Part shown: positions 53,090 through 64,000 of the stretch, in pieces
How the letters are laid out: each line of letters starts with the position of its first letter
Position numbering within the stretch: the first letter of the stretch is position 1
DNA from: Meandrina meandrites
Lineage: Eukaryota; Cnidaria; Anthozoa; Scleractinia; Meandrinidae
DNA length: 64,000 bases
Assembly: GCA_963693305.1 (NCBI GenBank)
Contig: OY855905.1
Coordinates: forward strand, 36,346,637 to 36,410,636
Direction of reading: 5' to 3'
The notes under the pieces: model-generated
What the model was told of the DNA's origin: nothing
The model's database searches: none
What the model saw: only the letters and a program-made list of their open reading frames with translations
Made by a program: the position numbers and the translations under genes

Positions 53090-53387
53090 TTAAGGGGGGT
53101 GACTCTTAACTACCAATTTGTTTCTAAGGCAGGTTTTTAATTGCCATATTTTGGAAATCAGACCTCATACGGATAAGCTTTTTGTACGAGTTTATTCTAC
53201 TGCAGACTCCTCCAAGAGTTTCAAGTGGCGGCCTTATTTAACGTGACACGTGTAAGCAAGTGTACCCCAAAATAAAATTCACCATTTAGCGTTACAAAAA
53301 ACTTCAAAATCGCTTGCTTCAAAATACAGTCGTCAACAATCCCTTAGCAACTGCTCTTGATCTGTAGTTAAGAGTCTCCCCCCTTAA
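53090..53387. mobile_element. TTAA-bounded element, 23-bp inverted repeats
   Basis: TTAAGGGGGGTGACTCTTAA... at the left is mirrored with one mismatch at 53365-53387. The flank before it (CCAGTAAAGATATTA) matches the gene A 3' region at about 12900, so it inserted into the duplicated 3' flank. Confidence 0.65.
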
Positions 53388-53542
53388 GGGGTTGCACTGT
53401 AAAGCTATATGCTAACTTCAGTGTCATAATTTCTAGAATTTTTCAAGGGTTGTTAGCAAGATAATTGATGGTGTATTTGAAACCAAACTGGAAATGTACT
53501 TTCACATTAAAATAATTCAATGTAATAGTTGCCAACAAAGGC

Positions 53543-53548
53543 AATAAA
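53543..53548 (+). terminator. Polyadenylation signal AATAAA, gene B family
   Basis: GCAATAAAAATTGTGATTGCGGG matches the block around 13149 in gene A. It lies 2.2 kb after the gene B stop because of inserted elements. Confidence 0.45.
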
Positions 53549-54140
53549 AATTGTGATTGCGGGAAATAAATGTGTGATTTTTTCATTCATTTTCATATGT
53601 TGTTCTGAGCAACCATCCAATTTATGAATTACGGTCCGTGAACCTCTTCTTAAGGACATCTCTCTATTACAGACAGTTCACCTGGTCCGAAAGAGACAAA
53701 AATTCATATTAACTTTGCCTCTAAAATACGGACACTCTTACCCTTTGATGTCCATATTAACTGAAAGAGATTTGAATGTTATGATAAGTGCTTGGTTTAT
53801 AGACTGAGCTCACTGTAATATTGCATGTTATGCTCGACTACAACTTGCCCTAGAGACTCTGCGTTACAAGAATCTTAAAAAAAAAGGAAGAGCGTGTTTT
53901 GCCCAGTAAAAATTGTTATTATTCTAAGCGGCATCATCAGGAATAAGAAAAAATATATTCCGCATGAGGCTTATATACAGATGTAAAGTAAAAACTTGTG
54001 AAAAGCGAGAGAATGTGGGAGTAAATGCATGAGCTACATAATAACAAGATATAAATATGAATAATGAAAGGGCCCTATGAGGCCACGACTGTTTTTTTAA
54101 GCGATGACGTCATCGTTTAATGTGTTCGTGCGAGTTGTTG

Positions 54141-54524
54141 TCGCTTTTATTTAACAAGTGACGAATTAAATCGTCGAAGTCGAACGTGCATCACTTGTAA
54201 AGATCTATACGGATTTACGTTGTTTTTCATTTTGTTTTGCATTGGTTGTAAAAGAAGCAAGCTCCAAGCAGACAAATTCAAGTTTGCGTGTTTTCGTGCT
54301 AGCGTGTGTACACTCTTTTCCCTGTACAGCGTGTACGATTGACGTTCAATTTCCGTAATGTGTTTTGATAGTGCCATGAGCATGATAAGTTTGATCTTGC
54401 ATTCTTTAATTGCTGTGAAGATTAACGTCGCATAAAATTTATTTTGAAATCGGCTGCATTGACCTTTGTCGCGTGACACTGATAATCTTCTGTCAGCTAG
54501 CGATTACACAAACTTCGCTTTCAA
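54141..54524 (+). repeat. Internal direct repeat, copy 1
   Basis: It is about 97 percent identical by eye to 55034-55415 apart from a 12-bp stretch present only here. The copies share a minus-strand open frame that lacks an ATG start. Confidence 0.75.
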
Positions 54525-55033
54525 GTCTGATTTTGTGGTGAACTCAATGGCACGTGGAACGACTTTTTGGTGGAATTCGATTGCGTGTATATCTGGATAA
54601 CTTTGGGGGCAAGTTGTTTTCTATGTATTTTTCTATTCGTGTTTGAAAACATATGATCACTTTTAACGATCCGCGCATCGTCTTTTATTTTAATATGCTT
54701 TTAAAATATGACTTTGCCTGTCTTCTGCGACAGCTATTTTGGTTGCTTATACTGTGAGTTTTGTTGTTCCTCTTTTACTTGCGGTAGGGTCCTCTGGCTT
54801 TTGGGATAGGTAGTCTTCTGCTAGGAATAAATCTCGCTCCAGATTTTATCTCGTCGTTGAAACTCGAGTGTTCTCCGCTGCGACCTGTGCCGATGATTTT
54901 GCTTGCATGCGATGAACATTTATCTGTTGTGGGTTATAAAACTCAGCAAGGGTACTTCTTAACTCCGAGGCCTATAAAAGGTGTTTGAAATGCGTTGATT
55001 TAGGTTGTCGCTGTGAAGCACACGATGTAATTG

Positions 55034-55415
55034 TTCCTTCTTGTAGCTTCTATTTAACAAGTGACGAATTAAATCGTCGAAGTCGAACGTGCATCACTTG
55101 TAAAGATCTATACGGATTTACGTTGTTTTTCATTTTGTTTTGCATTGGTTGTAAAAGAAGCAAGCTCCAAGCAGACAAATTCAAGTTTGCGTGTTTTCGT
55201 GCTAGCGTGTGTACACTCTTTTCCCTGTACAGCGTGTACGATTGACGTTCAATTTCCGGAATGTGTTTTGATAGTGCCATGAGCATGATAAGTTTGATCT
55301 TGCATTCTTTGATAAGCGTCGCATAAAATTTATTTTGAAATCGGCTGCGTTGACCTTTGTCGCGTGACACTGATAATCTTCTGTCAGCTGGCGATTACAC
55401 AAACTTCGCTTTCAA
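55034..55415 (+). repeat. Internal direct repeat, copy 2
   Basis: Second copy of the 380-bp unit, lacking 12 bp relative to copy 1. It ends at TTCGCTTTCAA like the first, so the unit has defined borders. Confidence 0.75.
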
Positions 55416-55779
55416 TTTCGCTTTCACCGTCACATGCAAACTTAAGAAAATTCTGTTGATTTTTCTATAGGGCAGAAACAACATACACCTGATTTAAGGT
55501 AAAACAAAAATATAATATGTTCACAATCGATTTTCAAATTATCATCACATATCCATCAAAACAAAACCATCAGCGCCTAAAGTACGTACAATGGTCTGTC
55601 ATCGGTCTTAATAAACCGCAACGTCAAACTGAGAGTAGCGTTACATGTAGGTCTGCCAACCATCTGTCAACGGCCTTTTGTTTACATCTGATCGACTGAA
55701 GGGATGAAGGAAGGATGGCTTCAAATCGCCACTCAATCCGTAACTCCCGTTTTGCATACGCAAAAACAGTCGTAAAAAT

Positions 55780-56018
55780 GAATGGTATGATCTAATAAGC
55801 GAGTGTCAAAGTACGAAGAGTCTCTAGATGCATTAAAATAATAAATAATTATGCAAATCTACGACTATTCGAAGCGTTCTACATACGAAAATACAAACCT
55901 GCCCTCAACTCCCGAAAAGAGTGCAGCGAATTCGCGGACCTTTTATTCTAATAATTATTTTAATACATCTAGAGACTCTTCAAACTTTGACACTCGCTTA
56001 TTAGATCATATCATTCAT
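55780..56018. repeat. Hairpin with about 70-bp arms
   Basis: GATCTAATAAGCGAGTGTCA and GAGTCTCTAGATGCATTAAA in the left arm are mirrored on the right by TTTTAATACATCTAGAGACTC and TGACACTCGCTTATTAGATC. It abuts the right arm of the 2.2-kb element. Confidence 0.7.
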
Positions 56019-56607
56019 TTTTATTCATATTTATATCTTGTTATTATTTAGCTTATGCATTTACTCCCACATTCTCTCGCGTTTCACACGTTTTTACTTT
56101 CAGTTACATCTACATATAAGCCTCATGCGGATTTTAAAGGACTTTAATACCATTTTACAGTAGTGTAAGGCCTCAATTGAACTTTCACTATTTTTATTTA
56201 AAATGCTACTGAAGGACAATATTTAACGTTTATTCTTTCTTTGTAGTTATTGCCTTTCAATATTTACTCTGAGCACAGGCGTCCAGGTGCGCTAGATGTT
56301 TGCGCTGGGTTTCTAACAAGACACTTATTCGCGTTTATTAGCAGCCTCCTCTTGCTCTTTCTCCTCTCACCCACCCAGTTTTTTCACTCAATGCCTTTTG
56401 TACTGGTGGGCGAAGTTTGTTGCTACACTTTTGCTTGTTCGGTTATTTCAATTGTTTCTGGTCTTTCTGATTTGCAAGAAATTTCCATACCCAATGAAAA
56501 GCCGTATAAAGGTGTCTAGGTGTGTTTTGTTACTAAAGCGCAGAATTAATAAACCTTACTGATAAGATACTTCAAAAGAGACTTATGATGGCCAAATGTA
56601 AAAGTGC

Positions 56608-57236
56608 TTAAGACGGACTCCGCCAGGGCTTCGAGTAGTTGTTGGACAAAATTATGTACCAAAATTATTTACACCTTATTGCAAGCTTTTGTGTTACTGC
56701 TTCAAATATCTTATCAAAAGAAATCTTTTCTAACAACACCAAACATCGAAAACCAATCTCGAAGTTCCGCTGAATTCCACTAAATCGCTTAAAAGACGTG
56801 AGCTTTTGCTATAGCTTGTGAACATTAAATTTCATTTTCTCAGGCTCTGATAAGAAATTGTTGTACCAAAATTATTTACACCTTATTGCAAACTTTTGTG
56901 TTACTGCTTCAAATATCTTATCAAAAGAAATCTTTTCTAACAACACCAAACACCGAAAACAAATTTTGAAATTTCACTGAATTCCACTGAATCGCTTAAA
57001 GACGATTTTACAAAATGGCTGCACGTGAGAATTTCCGTATAGCTTGTGAACTTTGAAATTCATTTTCTAAGACTCTGATAAGAAATTGTTGTTGGTGTTA
57101 TCAGTGATAATTACTTACATCTCTACCGTTTATTTAGGGTAGAAAATAACGCAATAGGATTTAAATTATTCTGGTACTCGATTTTTGTCCAACTTAAATA
57201 AATATTACTCGACTTCCTGGTGGATTCCGTCTTAAA
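56608..57236. mobile_element. TTAA-bounded element containing a 207-bp tandem duplication
   Basis: TTAAGACGGACTCCGCCAGG at the left faces CCTGGTGGATTCCGTCTTAA at the right, with GTCCAAC and TACTCGA blocks also mirrored. Inside, the unit starting GTACCAAAATTATTTACACC (56656 and 56863) is repeated with a 207-bp period. Confidence 0.65.
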
Positions 57237-59739
57237 AAGTCTGCGTCGAGTCAAGGCGATATGGGCCAATACCACCGGAACTTATCCCGGTTTCTATGGC
57301 TGTGCAAATACAGGGTTCCGATGTTAAATAATTTTTCTTAGAATTTAATTAAATGCTAACTTTAATGATTGTATCAGTTGTAAAATAAATCGGACACTAT
57401 GCAGCTTTACCCTTATTTTCCTTTATTCTATTTTTTCCTTTAACAGCGGATTAAGCCAGTATATTGGTGGGTAAACAAATTACTGTAGCACTAGCTGTGG
57501 CGGGGGACTAGAAAGGAGTCTTGACTTTTTCTTCATTTTTGGAGCGAAGCTACAGTTTAAATCTAACTAAGTTAATCGTAATCATTGCCGTAATTGTCTT
57601 TTCTCTTATCAGATGTTGACTTAACCATGCAGTGATTTTACCGATAAAACTGGCAGCATCTTTGCCAGTAAAGATGACAACATGCGCATGATACAACGAA
57701 AGAAAAAAATTTCCGATAGTCAAGCGAGTTTAGTTCCTTAAATCAGGGTTGCATTTCATTGCTATTGACTAAATACAAGGACAAAACTTTCAGAATTTTC
57801 AATTCGTACTATTATGATCCCATAAATAATATTTCTGAAGCCCCATTAGGGCGGGTGAGGGGTTTGGAATATCCCGCATCCCGGTAATTTTATCTGAATT
57901 CCGTTAAATTCTCCCTATCATTCAAGGTATGCAGATGAGGTTATCGGTGTAAAATATCCGGGTAAGACAACTGGGGTATCAACTAGGGTATCAGGGATGG
58001 CACTTATTTCTGGTGATATGTTGCCATGTTCAAGTCTGCTGTAGTGTTCTTTTAAAGACGAAGCCTTGCTACACCTTTGTCTCTATATAGTTGGAGAATA
58101 GGTACTGAAGATAACAGGGGAATCTTAATTAATTTTACGGTTAACGTGTATACCATTCACCGTAAATTGAAAGATGCAGATTACGTGGAACAGGGTTGCT
58201 ACAGGTCAGGAAATGATCAGGGAAGATAATTTTTGACGGTCAAGGAAAATTCAGGTTATTGTACTTAAACTTGAATAAGGGAAAGTTGAAATTAATACAT
58301 ACCATTGATAGTTGGAAGAAAAAATTCACGTCAATGTCATCTAAGCGATGTTTATTCTTTGAAAGTGGAGGCTGGAGGGCGCGACTATATCTGACATTTT
58401 TTATATATTATATGCTCAAGGATAGTTTATTTTTATCAGGGAAAAGCCAGGGAATTTTGGACAAAAATGTCTGTGGCAACGATATGGGATATCAGGTTCC
58501 GGGTCAATCGCTTGTAGGTACTATAGTTTAAGTTTAGAACTCTGAGTTCTGAATGCTGAGTTCTTTGGCTTGTTGATCGATCAATTCCAAATGCCTACAA
58601 TGTCTGAAGGCTAAATAAATTCAGGTCCTTGCTCTAAGGTTTCTCATATCATTTATAGGTAAATTGTAGAGGACTTCAGTTTATCAAAATCAGTAGCGTT
58701 CATTAATGAGCAGCATCAACTACAATAGTAACAATTTACTGCTCGCTTATTCAATCATGGTTTTTAAAACATTAATGTTTGCACTTCGAAATGTGCTCCT
58801 TGTTAAATCACTTCAAATTAGTTTACCCAAAAAATACTTCCAATTATAGTGTCAAACATGGAATACTGCACATCTATTTTCTTCGAGGCATTTTATAGCT
58901 TTTAATGCAATGCAAAATGCTCAATTGCTTCTGTGTTTTCAATTTTAAAACGACAAGAACCTCACTGATTTTCGCGACTACAGAGGACAACTTCTTTGCA
59001 CGCCTGATTAGTGATAGTCTGCGAACTCGGCAATCTGATTTGCAAGTGCCCCCCCCCCCCCCCCCCGCCCCCCCGCTTTACAGTTCGTACTGCTGGGCCT
59101 GGTTATGAGAGTGTTCTTGTGGTTGGACGCTTACGGGAAACACAAAACAAAATTTCTGACCTTGAAAGTGCTCGCGTTCGCTTAAGAAATTTGAGCAGTG
59201 ATCGCTTAAGGCGGGGGTTCAGGTAAATTTAAATTGAATTTTAAGTGGTATAAAGAAGGGATAAAAGAAAGAAAAATGTCTTATGGACACCAACATAGAC
59301 CTCTAGAACCCTTCACATCCGGGTTTTCGAGGTGTCCATCGTGACGCTCTGCATAAGAACCAAGACCACAAGTCACCATACACGAATGGAAGGTTGACAG
59401 TAAGAGTGGTTTTGATTTCAAATTCTATGAAATTTAAGCAATTTATTGTTAAAGCAAAATTATATGACTGTATATTTTTCCTGCCAATCAAAGACCCGCC
59501 CTCCCCTCTCCGAAAGACGGATCTAAATGTTTGCGCTGTAATTACTTTTGTTTGTCACATCTTCCTATGCCAAAATCATGAAATGACTTAAATGGTTCTG
59601 TATGTAATCCACGTTCGCCCTCTTTGTTAGCAATTGGAATATGTCGACAAGGAACACAAAATCTTGTAACACACGCGTTCTCTCGAGCCCTAAAACACAC
59701 GAGAAGGAACTGATTGCCCACACAAAGCGTGTGAATCTA
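57237..59739. other. Intergenic stretch between genes B and D
   Basis: It includes a block at 57640-57810 alignable with the gene A 3' region (12880-13020), a short piece at 57290-57340 also found at 51650-51700, and an 18-base poly(C) run at 59049-59066. No gene is supported. The short open frames around the C run have no recognisable domain. Confidence 0.4.
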
Positions 59740-60006
59740 ACAACTGGCCTCTGTAATAAAAATATTCTGTGAAAAAAAAAAATGATTAGTAAAAGGTTCG
59801 GTGCTTTTTTCTTCTTAATAAGGTCTTATGGATTCGTAGATTCTCCCAAGCTCCTACTCAAAAAGGTATGAGGAGAACATATTTTGGTCCATTGCAGCGG
59901 GAGGTGATTAATAGGACTGGTCTGAAACAGCCTTTAGAAGTGTTCTTGATACTTGATGCAGAAAAGTTGAAACGCTCGTTATTGTCGTTTGTAGTCTGTC
60001 TGCAAA
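59740..60006 (+). promoter_or_regulatory. Gene D 5' flank
   Basis: GTAGATTCTCCCAA and AGGAGAAC are shared with 16440-16800, and GGGAGGTG and TCTGCAAAATGA-type blocks with the flank of gene B. Promoter activity is inferred only from position. Confidence 0.3.
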
Positions 60007-60445
60007 ATGATGGTGCTGCCAGGTGCTCCACTGTTAGCTATGGCTCAAGGTAAATTCCAATCATTTATGGGCCGCGGAATGGGGCTACCAAACTATTTTT
60101 AGCTCCTACAGTAGCAACAAAGCAGGAGTATGCATTCTTTTCAACAACAACTCCAATTTACAAATTCGGAAACTTTTCGTTGATCCATCAGGGCGTTTCA
60201 TTATATGTGACATCAAAGTAAATGAAAGGTGCTTTACGCTGGGCAACATCTACGCTCCAAATGAAGACAAACCTGCTTTCTTTCAGGATTTCTTTAGCTA
60301 CATTTCAGATTTTGAGTGTGAAGATATAGTCCTAGGAGGAGACTTTAATCTTGTACTTGATTTAGAGACAGACAAGAAAGGCGGCATTGCTAAAACGCAT
60401 CATCAAAGTTTAAGAGTTCTTGAAGAATTCTGCCAAAAACTAGAA

Positions 60446-60988
60446 TTGTTAGACATATGGAGAACCCTAAATCCGGATAGCAACAGATACACATGGAGAC
60501 AGCGGCGTCCAAAAGTACATTGTAGGCTGGATTTTTTCTTAGTCAGTCAGGGCTTATTAGGTAACACCATCCTTGCGGATCTTACGGCAGGCTATAAAAC
60601 AGACCATTCGATGATTACATTAAGTTTAGCACAACACTCAAATCCAAGGGGACCGGGCTTCTGGAAATTGAATACATCCTTTCTAATTGAAATTGATTAT
60701 ATAAATCAGATCAAATCAACTATCAAGGCAACTCTTGAAGAGTACAAAAATGACGACTCGGTAAACCCCGCGTTACTTTGGGAGATGATAAAACTTAAAG
60801 TACGTGAAAAGTCGCTCTACTATGCAAAGACTAAAATAAGAAAGACCAATCAGCAGGAACTAGAAATAGAACAAACAATTGCTAATTTAGAAGAGAAAAT
60901 AGATAATTTGCAAGTTAATCAAGACACGCAATACTTACACCTCGAACAGCAATTAGAGGAACAAAAGAGTGAGCTGGAAAAATCATAG
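60446..60988 (+). pseudogene. LINE-3 endonuclease and linker segment
   Basis: It carries YTWRQRRPKVHCRLDFFLVS and DHSMITLSL, the end of the endonuclease domain, followed by a coiled-coil-like linker. The open frame extends left to about 60071 without a start codon and ends at a shift in an A run. Confidence 0.7.
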
Positions 60989-61633
60989 AATTTCGCACCA
61001 AAGGCGCAATTCTAAGATCAAAAACTAAATGGCACAACGAAGGAGAGAAAAACACGAAATATTTTCTTAATCTGGAAAAACGTCAGGGGACAATAAACCA
61101 ACTCAAAACAAATGATAATGATTTCATCACTACAGATGAGAAAATTTTAACTGAATGCGTGACCTTCTACAAAAATTTGTATACATCTAAATTTAATACG
61201 TCTAATCCAGAAGACATGTCATTATTTTTCACGCAAGATAATGATACAGTACTCACAGAGGATGAACAGGAAACATGCGAAGGATCTCTAAACGAAAAGG
61301 AATGCCTAGAAGCCCTTCGAAATATGGATCCGAATAAGACCCCGGGAACTGATGGACTACCAGCTGAATTTTACAAGGTTTTTTGGAACGATATATCTGC
61401 TACGCTTATCAGAGCACTAAATTATTCATACGAATCTGGACAGTTGTCGACAACCCAAAAAAGAGGTATCATCGATCAAACTTATTCCTAAAAAAGATAC
61501 AGAGCCTTATCTAATTAAAAACTGGAGACCTTTAACCCTTCTTAATTGCGATTACAAAATAGCAGCAAAGTCAATCGCAAACCGCATTAAAAATGTCCTC
61601 CCAAACCTTATCAACAATGACCAGACAGGTTTT

Positions 61634-63464
61634 ATGAAAGGTAGATTTATAGGAGAAAATATTCGACTTATCGACAGCGTTATCTGTTTTGCAAAAGAAA
61701 ACAACATACCTGGACTACTTCTTTCCCTAGATTTCGAAAAAGCCTTTGATACAGTGGAATGGCCTTTCATTAGGAAAACTCTTCAAGATTTCGGATTTGG
61801 CGATAGCGTCATTAATTGGATAAATCTTTTTTATGGTAACGTGGAAAGTTGTGTTTTGAACAATGGATGGGCGAGCAACTTCTTCAAAATCCAAAGAGGG
61901 GTTAGACAGGGTTGTCCTCTCTCGCCCTACCTTTTCGTCTTGTCAGTTGAAACACTAGCTAAAGCAATCCGAGAAAGCAAAAATATCAAGGGTATCCTTG
62001 TCAAACAAAGAGAAATCAAAATAAGTCAATACGCAGATGACACGACACTTATATTGGATGGATCAAAGAAATCTTTGGAAGCCTCTCTTAACGTTCTCGA
62101 TAGGTTTGGAGACGTTTCTGGACTAAGACTTAATGATAAAAAAACAGAAGCCCTTTGGATCGGGTCTAACACTGCAAGCGACCAAATAGTAATTCCAGAA
62201 AGGAACTTTAAATGGCCAAAAAATAAAGTTAAAACCTTAGGTGTATGGATTTCAGTTGAACCCGAAGCAACAATAACACTAAATTACAAAGACCAATTAA
62301 CTAAAGTTCGGAACACTCTTAACTGCTGGAAGTACCGTAGACTTACCGCTCATTGGAAAAATAACTGTGTTAAAAAGTCTAGCGGCCTCTCAACTTGTGT
62401 ACGTGTTATCTCCATTACGTACAGATGAAAGCATAATCAAGGAAGTAAACAAACTTTTCTACTCATTTCTATGGAACGGAAAAGGCGACAAAATCAAGCG
62501 AGGTGTGATGATCAATGACTACCCAAACGGGGGTCTTAAAATGATTGATATTCAGTCTTTCAATAAGTCACTAAAAGCCACCTGGATTAAAAAATATCTT
62601 GATGATAACAACCAAGGGAAATGGAAAACTTTCTTTGACTTAGAACTAGAAACACTTGGAGGTAAAACAGCTCTTACAGGGAATTTAAACAAGAAAGATA
62701 TCACCAGCGCTGCAAAAGTTTCAAATAGTTTTGTAAGGGAAATCTTGACCATCTGGTCAGATATTAATTTCGAAGATAACATAACCTCTGAGAAACAGTT
62801 TCTTGATCAGAGCTTATGGTATAACTCGCTAATTAGAATTGATAACCGCCCTATTTTCTATAAAGAATGGTTTATCAAGGGGATAACAAAAGTTAAACAT
62901 TTGAAAAACGATTCAAACAACTTCCTGTCTTTAAATGAACTAAGAACTAAATACAATCTCAATGCATGTCCTTTGAAATATTACGGCCTGTTGTCCGCAC
63001 TCAAACACACCTGGAATACGCACAAAAGCAATTTTGTAGACAATAGTCCTGAGTATGAAAATTTCTCTACTAAATTACTGACAACACAAAGCGTAACCCG
63101 ACTGGTATATTCCAAGCTTATTGCAGTTAAATCTATTGCTCCGACCCAAAGCCAGCAGAAATGGATGAAAGATTGTGAAATCAACAATGCTGAAGATATT
63201 AAATGGCGAGAGACGTACCAGTTAGCTTCAAAGTGCACAAAAAGCACTAAACTTAAAGAGTTTCAATTTAAATTTCTGCACCGAAAAATATCAACTAATG
63301 ATTTCTTGTTTAAAATCGGAATTAAGGATGACTTTAAGTGCTCTTTCTGCCTCGAAGAGCCTGAAAAATTACTTCACCTCTTCTGGAAATGCCCTAAAAC
63401 AGCTTCTTTCTGGATTGATCTGACAAGTTCTGAACAGCATTTTGATTTAAATTACTTCAATTAA
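61634..63464 (+). pseudogene. LINE-3 reverse transcriptase and C-terminal segment
   Basis: The first frame (61634 to about 62348) carries the catalytic YADDTTLI, and the second frame (about 62349-63464) the thumb-like region and the CSFCLEEPEKLLHLFWKC knuckle. One base change in phase separates them. Confidence 0.75.
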
Positions 63465-63656
63465 AGGCAACGTTCGTAGGAGATTCGATTTGATCAGGCG
63501 TACATTGCAGGACAATTGCACCAGGGGGGTTACTAAGACGAATTTCAGTTTAAAGGTTGCAATGTTTTTTAACTGCACGGTGGCTTATCCAGACTTTCTT
63601 CATTGCAAAACTCTGCAATACCCTCGTGTATTTTCTAGTTCTAGAAATGTACGTGT

Positions 63657-63704
63657 TTATTTATTTATTTATTTATTTATTTAGTTATTTATTTATTTGT
63701 TTAT
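63657..63704 (+). repeat. (TTTA)n microsatellite inside the gene D lectin exon
   Basis: TTTA units replace the contiguous CGTGTCCTTGCATCC seen in gene B between RNVRV and ASISHG. They introduce an in-frame stop. Confidence 0.8.
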
Positions 63705-64000
63705 GACTGACAATGTTCTAGCATCCATCAGTCATGGAAAAGAGTCTCTCAGTGTTCATGATTCAGCAGTTGTGTGGACCTCAGACGTGACACAGAGCAG
63801 TTTCCGTGTATGCGTGTTGGAGTCGGGACTTGGTACAAATGGATCAGCCATCGTGAACTGGATTGCGTTTCGAGGCGCCACCTCTGGAATGCTGGACGGC
63901 ATCGCCTCCTTCAGTACATTCACCAACGAGACAAAAAATAATTTACCTCACTAACATTGAAATATATTTTTAAAAATGAAGGCGTTTATTTCATTTACCT

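Larger units (their letters stand above)
53959..56131. mobile_element. 2.2-kb element with about 110-bp inverted ends and two internal 380-bp direct repeats
   Basis: The left arm (53959-54066; starts CCGCATGAGGC, includes GAATGTGGGAGTAAATGCAT) is the reverse complement of 56019-56131. Inside are two near-identical 380-bp direct copies (about 54141-54524 and 55034-55415) and a long hairpin at 55780-56018. No transposase is recognised. It could be a foldback-type or nested composite element. Confidence 0.6.
60065..63464 (+). mobile_element. LINE-3: 5'-truncated L1-like retrotransposon
   Basis: Coding similarity starts within the endonuclease (EWGYQTIFSSYSSNKAG in frame from about 60071). It continues through VLGGDFNLVLD, the reverse transcriptase (NWRPLTLLNCDYKI, SLDFEKAFDTVEW, RQGCPLSPYLF, YADDTTLI) and the zinc-knuckle-like CSFCLEEPEKLLHLFWKC. 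Three single-base shifts break it: in an A run at about 60978-60982, at about 61455-61470, and at about 62348. ORF1 is missing. It differs clearly in sequence from LINE-1. Confidence 0.8.
60007..63952 (+). pseudogene. Gene D: decayed 5' part of another lectin copy
   Basis: Two remnants remain. The first exon (60007-60049) begins MMVLPGAPLLAMAQ and ends in phase 1 like gene B exon 1, but lacks 30 nt covering most of the hydrophobic core. The H-type lectin module 1 exon (about 63571-63952) shows TVAYPDFLHC, HDSAVVWTSDV, SSFRVCVLESGLG and VNWIAFRG. A (TTTA)n stretch splits it and puts stops in frame, and the 3' splice donor region is lost. LINE-3 occupies the intron. No functional product is expected. 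Confidence 0.7.

Noticed and set aside
54147..55370. Twin minus-strand open frames of about 110 and 106 codons with an in-frame 12-bp difference
   Set aside because: They begin at GTG, not ATG, and lie in a recently duplicated 380-bp repeat, so similarity and openness follow from the DNA duplication. No domain is recognised.
54141..55415. Paired 380-bp direct repeats as LTRs of a small retrotransposon
   Set aside because: I found no TG/CA ends, primer-binding site or polypurine tract, and the pair is enclosed by inverted arms.
58905..59226. Frames around the poly(C) run giving poly-Pro and a possible GTAAAT donor
   Set aside because: No acceptor, start context or domain; homopolymer artefact likely.

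Overview
The window reads as nuclear DNA of a cnidarian, most likely an anthozoan (stony coral or sea anemone). It is AT-rich and intron-dense, with GT/AG-bounded exons. The genes encode extracellular modules common in that group (H-type lectin, C-type lectin, EGF, Kazal, PAN/apple, fibrinogen-related). Introns and spacers are full of small inverted-repeat elements, tRNA-derived SINEs and L1-like or CR1/L2-like LINEs. The organism call is inference from gene content; no species was identified. I found no rRNA or tRNA genes, CRISPR arrays or bacterial operons.

The main content is a tandem cluster of multidomain lectin genes, all on the + strand. Gene A (1044-11820) enters from the left edge and is intact over everything visible: the last two H-type lectin modules, a C-type lectin domain, three EGF domains and a fibrinogen-related domain, with a consistent phase at every junction. 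Gene C (18225-23037) is a shorter paralogue with a signal peptide, PAN/apple-like domain, EGF and fibrinogen-related domain; its last exon is frameshifted. Gene B (29275-51370) is the full-length paralogue of A. Its exons spell signal peptide, three H-type lectin modules, Kazal, three more H-type lectin modules, C-type lectin, three EGFs and fibrinogen-related domain, about 1150 residues by exon count. It is broken three times: a 2-nt frameshift near 38513, a nearly intact LINE inside a coding exon (about 40048-43525), and a stop codon in the C-type lectin exon (44373-44375). Gene D (60007-63952) is a decayed start of another copy: a shortened signal-peptide exon, a LINE, and an H-type lectin exon split by a TTTA repeat. 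Three upstream regions (about 16440-16800, 28830-29274, 59740-60006) share blocks and look like duplicated 5' flanks.

Three LINEs are recognisable. LINE-1 (minus, 32095-37217) is L1/Tx1-like with a coiled-coil ORF1 and an ORF2 split by one extra A; its endonuclease has Asn for the usual catalytic Asp. LINE-2 (minus, 40268-43507) is CR1/L2-like, has one uninterrupted 1079-codon ORF and carries a 2A-like GDIAQNPGP motif. LINE-3 (plus, about 60065-63464) is a 5'-truncated L1-like copy with three frameshifts. A relic reverse transcriptase lies at about 13560-13920.

Because A and B are duplicates with alignable introns, each serves as the other's empty site. Several elements are therefore dated after the duplication: in A, at 3243-3920, 4444-4722, 4868-5196, 6653-7103 and the 8.8-10.6 kb block; in B, LINE-2, 45750-46038, 46130-46570 and 46794-47415. 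The 51.4-57.3 kb stretch downstream of B holds further inverted-repeat elements, including a 2.2-kb element with arms of about 110 bp and two internal 380-bp direct repeats. Three separate elements begin and end at TTAA.

Functionally the intact gene product would be a secreted protein combining three unrelated sugar-binding folds with EGF spacers and a Kazal-type module. A role in microbe recognition, symbiont recognition or adhesion is plausible but is inference.
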